From: Hahella sp. HNIBRBA332
Lineage (GTDB): Bacteria > Pseudomonadota > Gammaproteobacteria > Pseudomonadales > Oleiphilaceae
Reading direction: 5' to 3'
Assembly (NCBI RefSeq): GCF_030719035.1
Contig: NZ_CP132203.1
Span: 1-64,000 of the forward strand
Length of the DNA stretch: 64,000 bases
Every line of letters starts with the position of its first letter. Position 1 is the first letter of the stretch. Below the pieces are notes generated by a model. The model worked only from the letters and a program-made list of their open reading frames with translations, ran no database searches and was not told the DNA's origin. Both the position numbers and the translations under genes were made by a program. Shown here piece after piece: positions 59,818-64,000 of the stretch.

Positions 59818-60909
59818 TTACGGCATAAGCCCGCTAATCTGACCTTTCAATGCGCCCGCGCGGCTCGCCTGGCTGCTATGGCTCCCACTGCTTGATGGCG
59901 TCCCGCTTCCTCCGCCTCCGTGGGTATGGCTCGCCGTCGTGGCCGCCAACTCCTGAACCACCCCGATTAGGTCCGCAATCACTTGCAACACGTCCACACC
60001 CCCGCCGCCCATGGCGATGGCTGGCGCTTGGATGGTCACGGCGGCGCGGGCCTTTAGTTGGATAACTTGCGCTTGAATCTGTCTGGCCGCACTGGCGATG
60101 TCGGTATGGCTTCCCTGAACGTTTATGGTTTTGTTGGCGCTGGTTTGCGTGTCGTTGCCGCTGATCGTTGCTGAACGCGAGCCGCCCACGGTAGCTTGGT
60201 CGTCGCCTTGGATCGACGCGTGTCGGCTTCGTGCAACCGCCTGGTTAAGGTTGGCGGCAGTGGTCAGGTTCAGGTTATCCGCCGCCGACAGGTTGGCGTG
60301 GCCGCCGCTCAGCAGTTTTAACGCGCCCAGAGCTTCCACGGTCTTCACGCCGCCGATGTGCTCCGCGCTGTGTTCGCTGACTTCGGTCAGGCTGTCCTGG
60401 TAACGCTCCTGGTTGTCCAGGGCGTCCACGCGCCGGCGGGCGCTTGTGTCGGTTATGTCTCCATGGGTTTCCCGCAGCCAGTCGCCTTTGGCGTTCACGC
60501 GCTGGCGCACCGCTTCGGATTGTTGCCACACCAAGTCACCGGGCTGGATACTAGGCGCACCTATGCCCTGTCCCAATACCGTGCGGATGAAGGGCTGATC
60601 CGGCAAGCCGTAGGCGAACGCCACCTCTACGATGGTCCCAGGCTCCGGGAATCCATATTGCCCGCGCTCAATACCGCCATAAGACGCCGGCAACGGCACG
60701 CAACGATAAAGGGGAAGTTCTGGGTCTTCCTCGCCCTGGGGCGTCAATACGCGCATGTCTACGGCGTAGCGGGGCCGGAAGCGGTCGCAGAGTTCCGGCT
60801 TTTGTAATGGGTCGCTGATCGCCACCACCTTGGCCAAGCGCGGCAAGTGCAAATTCCCACTCAGCTCCGGGAACAGTCGTAACACTATCTTTTTAATCTC
60901 TTCGTCCAC
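59818..60909 (-). CDS. Phage baseplate assembly protein V-like (tail spike)
   Basis: 363 residues from GTG 60909 (GGAG about 10 bp upstream; the frame extends to 60954). N-terminal OB-fold part (LPRLAKVVAISDPLQKPELCDRFRPRYAVDMRVLTPQGEEDPELPLYRCVPLPAS, then GFPEPGTIVEVAFAYGLPDQPFIRTVLG) as in gpV/gp45/VgrG. A repetitive beta-prism follows (LKLLSGGHANLSAADNLNLTTAANLN, then QVIQLKARAAVTIQAP), ending in a Gly/Ser tail. It should form the membrane-piercing spike. Overlaps the preceding hub gene by 25 bp. A decayed copy lies at 22476-22975. Confidence 0.85.
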   Translation of the reverse strand: MDEEIKKIVLRLFPELSGNLHLPRLAKVVAISDPLQKPELCDRFRPRYAVDMRVLTPQGEEDPELPLYRCVPLPASYGGIERGQYGFPEPGTIVEVAFAYGLPDQPFIRTVLGQGIGAPSIQPGDLVWQQSEAVRQRVNAKGDWLRETHGDITDTSARRRVDALDNQERYQDSLTEVSEHSAEHIGGVKTVEALGALKLLSGGHANLSAADNLNLTTAANLNQAVARSRHASIQGDDQATVGGSRSATISGNDTQTSANKTINVQGSHTDIASAARQIQAQVIQLKARAAVTIQAPAIAMGGGGVDVLQVIADLIGVVQELAATTASHTHGGGGSGTPSSSGSHSSQASRAGALKGQISGLMP

Positions 60910-61598
60910 GGCGCAGCGCTCCAAGTCAGATTCATATGGTTGTCGGCCAGGCATACCTGGGTGACGTAATGGGTTTGGTTCAGCCAGACGCCCGGGCGCA
61001 GCTTGGGCGTCGCCGGCAGGCGGGCGCGGTTGGTCAAGCCGAAGCCGTTTAATAAATTCGTCGGGATCTCCACGGGCCGCGCCGCCCAGTAACTATGCGC
61101 CCACCCGCCCACGTAGACCGCGCCGTCGCCTTGCTGTTGCCAGATCATCTGCGGGATGGCGTACACCTCCGCCAAGGCGTCCATGCAGTGGTAACCGCCG
61201 CCCCAGGAGTAAAACGCCGGCGCCTTGGTGGTCGCGTAGGGTTCCGGGGGCATCACGAAAATTAGCCCGGTGTCCTGGCTGATCGCCGCCAGGGTTTCAT
61301 TTAGCGTGACGTGGCGCAGATTGAGCGGTAAGCGTCGGTTCAAGGTAGCGGTCAGCTCCCGACAGAAAACCCGCTGTTGTTGGTTATCCAAGGGCGTGCA
61401 GCTTTCCACGTAACCGATAAAAAAGCGCTGTAAGGCGTTGGGGTCATAGCCCAGGGCGAACTGGACTACACCTGACAAGGGCGCGCTCGCCTGCACGGTA
61501 AACACGGCCCGCCCAGGACTGAACAACGCCAGGCGAACGTCTTCAGACACCAATTTAAGCGGGATACCGCCAACGCTCAGGGATTTATGCAGCTTCAT
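60885..61598 (-). CDS. Phage baseplate hub-like protein
   Basis: 237 residues. Position between the gpV-like spike and other baseplate genes, and sequence features SVGGIPLKLVSEDVRLALFSPGRAVFTVQAS, LGYDPNALQRFFIGYVESC, CRELTATLNRRLPLNLRHVTLNETLAAISQDTGLIFVMP, suggest a gpD/gp27-like hub that holds the spike. The identification is from these segments and synteny. Overlaps the next gene by 4 bp (ATGA type). Confidence 0.7.
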   Translation of the reverse strand: MKLHKSLSVGGIPLKLVSEDVRLALFSPGRAVFTVQASAPLSGVVQFALGYDPNALQRFFIGYVESCTPLDNQQQRVFCRELTATLNRRLPLNLRHVTLNETLAAISQDTGLIFVMPPEPYATTKAPAFYSWGGGYHCMDALAEVYAIPQMIWQQQGDGAVYVGGWAHSYWAARPVEIPTNLLNGFGLTNRARLPATPKLRPGVWLNQTHYVTQVCLADNHMNLTWSAAPWTKRLKR

Positions 61599-62116
61599 GC
61601 CAGCGCCTTGTCCACCTTGCTCAGAAAGGTTTCAAAGCCGGTCAGGGTTTCACCTTCGGCGGGCGTCTCCTCCTGGGCGGTGATGGTTTCCCCGGGGGCC
61701 TGTTGCGCCTCCGTCTGGCTCAGGTCGCGCCGCTGTTCGGTCTTCTCCGCCACGCTCAGATATTCCGCCAGCGTGAAACTGACGCGCCAGGCCTGGCTGG
61801 GGGACAGATCCTTGCACACAAACGCCCCCGTGAATTGCACCTGGCGCACGTTCATCGCGCGCGCCGTATCTTCCACAATGTCGTAAACGCGCAGCTTGCC
61901 GGCGCCGTCCTCCGCTTCCGCCACTTTCACCAAGTCGGTTAAGTCGCCGGAGTGCTTCTTCAGGATCAGCAGGGACACGGTCAGCGTTTTCGGCTTGATG
62001 CCCTTGTTGGCGCGATCCGTGCCGCTGGTCTGGCCGCCCAGGTCCTCCGTCTCGATGCGCAGATTCCCCGTCACCGTTAATTCGGTCCCGGGGACGGTAA
62101 AGTCGTTCAGTCTCAT
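61595..62116 (-). CDS. Phage baseplate/tail protein
   Basis: 173 residues. Beta-rich N-terminus (FTVPGTELTVTGNLRIETEDLGGQTSGTDRANKGIKPKTLTVSLLI), then a helical Gln/Glu-rich C-terminus. Matches in plan the 'baseplate complex' proteins of marine Mu-like or P2-like tails. 4-bp overlaps on both sides. Exact role not clear. Confidence 0.65.
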   Translation of the reverse strand: MRLNDFTVPGTELTVTGNLRIETEDLGGQTSGTDRANKGIKPKTLTVSLLILKKHSGDLTDLVKVAEAEDGAGKLRVYDIVEDTARAMNVRQVQFTGAFVCKDLSPSQAWRVSFTLAEYLSVAEKTEQRRDLSQTEAQQAPGETITAQEETPAEGETLTGFETFLSKVDKALA

Positions 62117-63015
62117 AATCCGAAAGTCTCTTTTAAAAAGGTGAGCTGACCCGTTCCGGCGACGAACAACGCCCCCGCCGTCAGCACGTATTCATGCCCC
62201 GGCGCGCCGGGCGCTTGTAGTTGCGCCGCCACTGCCGACGCATCGCCCTGGGCGTAAAGCGCATACCCCGCCTGACCAGTCAGCTGGCCTTTTAACTGGT
62301 CGTAGTGGCTTTGCAGTTCTTTTAAGCGTTGGCGCTTACGCGCGATTACGGCTTGTAACTCCGCTATCGGGCTTGGTGTTTCCGACGCGTAACCCTGCGC
62401 CGTCGCCAGCTGTGCCCCGACCGCGCGCCCGTGCTGCGCCAGGTGGTGAACTTGGATACCATCGCGCGCCGTCCAGGGTGGCGTCAGGGGCGCATCCGGC
62501 AGGATGAATTTTTCCTGCTCCAGGGTGGCCAGCTGCGCCGCCCGCCGCTGCGCCAGTTGCAGTTCCGGCGTGGGGAATACCGCATTGAAGGCCGCCAAGC
62601 GTTCGGCGAAGCCCGCCAGATCCCGCGCCACGATCAACACGGCCACCGCGTCCAGCAGGCCACGGGGTCGGCCTGCGTCCTGGGCGTCAGTCAGTTTCGC
62701 CGCCAGGCGCGCCGCCGCATTGGGCGCGGACAGGTAACGATAAAGCCCGCTGCCATCGCCCACGCCTTCCTGAAACGGATGCACGCATAGGGTCTGGCCT
62801 TCATAGCGCATAAGCGCCAGGTAAGCGTCCCGCGCTGCCGCCGCTTCGCTCGCCTGCGCCGCCAAAGGGTTGCACGCATAGGATAAAGACACGCCTTGCA
62901 CCCGGGCGCTAGCCTGGGCCAGGGACGCGTCCGCGCCAGCCAGGATCGGCGCCGCCAGGGCGACGGCTTGCGCCTCGATGTTTGACGCGTTGAACGCGGT
63001 CAGTCGCCAACGCAT
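62113..63015 (-). CDS. Phage tail or DNA-circulation-like structural protein
   Basis: 300 residues from ATG 63015, overlapping the previous stop (TGATG). Ala-rich helical protein with a coiled segment (SPIAELQAVIARKRQRLKELQSHYDQLKGQL) and a C-terminal beta part (GHEYVLTAGALFVAGTGQLTFL). Ala and Gln content is high, and GC is higher than in the integron cassettes. Fits the minus-strand tail operon by overlap; specific family not recognised. Confidence 0.65.
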   Translation of the reverse strand: MRWRLTAFNASNIEAQAVALAAPILAGADASLAQASARVQGVSLSYACNPLAAQASEAAAARDAYLALMRYEGQTLCVHPFQEGVGDGSGLYRYLSAPNAAARLAAKLTDAQDAGRPRGLLDAVAVLIVARDLAGFAERLAAFNAVFPTPELQLAQRRAAQLATLEQEKFILPDAPLTPPWTARDGIQVHHLAQHGRAVGAQLATAQGYASETPSPIAELQAVIARKRQRLKELQSHYDQLKGQLTGQAGYALYAQGDASAVAAQLQAPGAPGHEYVLTAGALFVAGTGQLTFLKETFGL

Positions 63016-63356
63016 CAGGAACGATCCGGCGCACTGGGCCGCATGCACTGCGGAAAGTCCGTCTGCTGGGGATAATCGCGCAGGGCGCAGCGATACGCCC
63101 GCCAGCGCTGCGCCTGGCCGTCGCTGTCGCGGTCCTCCACTTTGAATAATTCAATGTCCGCCCGTTTCAGTTCGGCGTCGCGCCAGGCGCGTTCCGCGCT
63201 CATTTTGGCGGCCAGCGCCGCCGCGTCATGATCGAAGGGAATCAGCGTCGCCTCGCCCGCGTCCACCTCGGCCAGGATCTGGCGGCGATGGCGGCGCGGA
63301 TAGGTGGTGGCCTGACATATAAACTCGCCAAACTGGTTTTCTATATAGCGTTTCAT
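63015..63356 (-). CDS. Phage tail fibre assembly/chaperone protein
   Basis: 113 residues from ATG 63356; an earlier frame start lies inside the upstream gene. C-terminal signature ERAWRDAELKRADIELFKVEDRD and WRAYRCALRDYPQQTDFP is typical of tail assembly chaperones (PF16778-like) encoded next to tail fibre genes. AGGAG lies 12 bp upstream. Helps fold or attach the fibre. Confidence 0.8.
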   Translation of the reverse strand: MKRYIENQFGEFICQATTYPRRHRRQILAEVDAGEATLIPFDHDAAALAAKMSAERAWRDAELKRADIELFKVEDRDSDGQAQRWRAYRCALRDYPQQTDFPQCMRPSAPDRS

Positions 63357-63372
63357 CTTCGTGACTGACTCC

Positions 63373-64000
63373 TTAAAAGCGGGCGTCCAAAATGGCTCGG
63401 CCATGTCTGATCGCAGTGTGTCCGCTGCCGTTAGGCTGCATCGTGATATAACAATTTTTATCGGAGATCCCTTCCGCCTGCGCCCAGTCGCCGCCGTCGT
63501 AAGACAGGTCCAACAAACTGACCGCCGGCGACACGCGCATGGTGGGATACCATAGGCTACCCACCGTGAAGCGCTCCTTGTCGGTGGTCCATCCTTGCAA
63601 GTAGGGAATCGTCAGCGCGCGGTAATAGCGTTGGCATTGCGCCAGGGCTTCATGCAATGAAATCGGTTCGAAGTCGGTGGAGCGGTGGCCTTGCTCCAAT
63701 TGCAACGCATGCAGGCGCAGCTGGTGATTGATTGCGGCGCTGAAGCCGTAATCCGACGCGTCCTCAAAATGCACTGAGACAATCAGCCCCGCGCCGGTCC
63801 TTTCCGGGTCCAGATGCCAGTCGCCGAATTCAAAGGCGATTTCCGCCTCCTGGTAAGGAAACGACGCGTCGCCGGCCACCTCCACCGCCTTCCAGCCCAG
63901 CAAAATACTGGTGTCGTGGTTGTGCGCCGCCAGGGCCAGCTTGCCCCGGTAATTGGCGCTGAAGCGGATTTTAAACACCAGGCTCACTTTGTCGGCCTTG
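63373..64000 (-). CDS. Phage tail fibre protein, C-terminal part (partial)
   Basis: The frame is open from the right edge; the first codons there (K-A-D-K-V-S-L-V-F-K) are coding, so the GTG at 63987 is not the true start. About 208 visible residues: beta-strand-rich sequence (IRFSANYRGKLALAAHNHD, ASFPYQEAEIAFEFGDWHLDPERTGAGLIVSVHFEDASDYGF) and a receptor-type tip (LQGWTTDKERFTVGSLWYPTMR, then SDKNCYITMQ). It ends before the chaperone gene, as in many contractile tails. Confidence 0.75.
   Translation of the reverse strand, partial: KADKVSLVFKIRFSANYRGKLALAAHNHDTSILLGWKAVEVAGDASFPYQEAEIAFEFGDWHLDPERTGAGLIVSVHFEDASDYGFSAAINHQLRLHALQLEQGHRSTDFEPISLHEALAQCQRYYRALTIPYLQGWTTDKERFTVGSLWYPTMRVSPAVSLLDLSYDGGDWAQAEGISDKNCYITMQPNGSGHTAIRHGRAILDARF

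Overview
The window looks like chromosomal DNA of a marine gammaproteobacterium close to Hahella/Oceanospirillales. This is an inference from gene content: tmRNA tag ANDETYALAA, pgaABCD, SelO, an AGCS symporter, RND efflux, Shine-Dalgarno-led genes with many GTG/TTG starts, and about 50-55% GC in the core against AT-rich accessory stretches. I could not run a database search. Two accessory blocks flank a more ordinary core at about 23.4-52 kb.

Left accessory block (1-23.3 kb). It opens with an unrecognised two-gene minus-strand operon running off the left edge, next to an XRE regulator with paired AGTA...TACT operators. Next come a NYN-domain gene split by a frameshift from its cold-shock-like C-terminus, and a four-gene overlapping serine-recombinase module (small protein, DUF2924, recombinase, HTH protein) followed by a RadC/JAMM protein. 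At 7.8-13.9 kb lies an orphan type VI secretion (T6SS) cargo cluster: DUF6484, DUF2169, a ketoacyl-synthase-like protein without its catalytic residues, an AHH nuclease, two paralogous putative immunity proteins, a DUF4150 PAAR-like tip and a HEAT-like protein. An intact IS256-family element with a perfect 8-bp target duplication follows, plus a second copy of its 3' end that cuts into an integron attC site. From 15.65 to 18.7 kb there is an integron cassette array read leftward from a 246-bp attI-like segment. From 19.4 to 22.3 kb there are rightward small genes that look cassette-like. A decayed duplicate of a phage baseplate gene lies before ssrA.

Core (23.4-52 kb). Contents are tmRNA, an M48 protease, a WGR-like protein, a DUF4360 secreted protein, SelO, an S37 peptidase, an RND efflux pair, a DUF3052 pair, a DGPF/YciI-ECF42 sigma cluster, an AGCS symporter, the poly-N-acetylglucosamine operon pgaABCD, an unusual 2-oxoglutarate oxygenase-WD40 fusion opposite a TetR regulator with palindromic operators, a globin, a coiled-coil membrane protein and a barstar-like protein.

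Right accessory block (52-64 kb). It holds a third, empty attI-like segment, an HNH nuclease, a six-gene tRNA array (Gln, Trp, Leu, Asp, Ser, Ser, all with encoded CCA) enclosing a small ORF, and a second leftward cassette array with four well-formed attC sites. That array starts at an attI nearly identical in layout to the first one. Beside it is an integron integrase reduced by an in-frame internal deletion but still preceded by a LexA (SOS) box. CRISPR-repeat-like single units sit beyond both attI segments. A DUF433/DUF5615 toxin-antitoxin pair and a phage-tail operon running off the right edge close the window. The most interesting signal is the recurring platform (attI-like 246-mer, leftward cassettes, shared 21-bp CRISPR-like unit), present twice complete and once empty, next to a mobile-type tRNA array.
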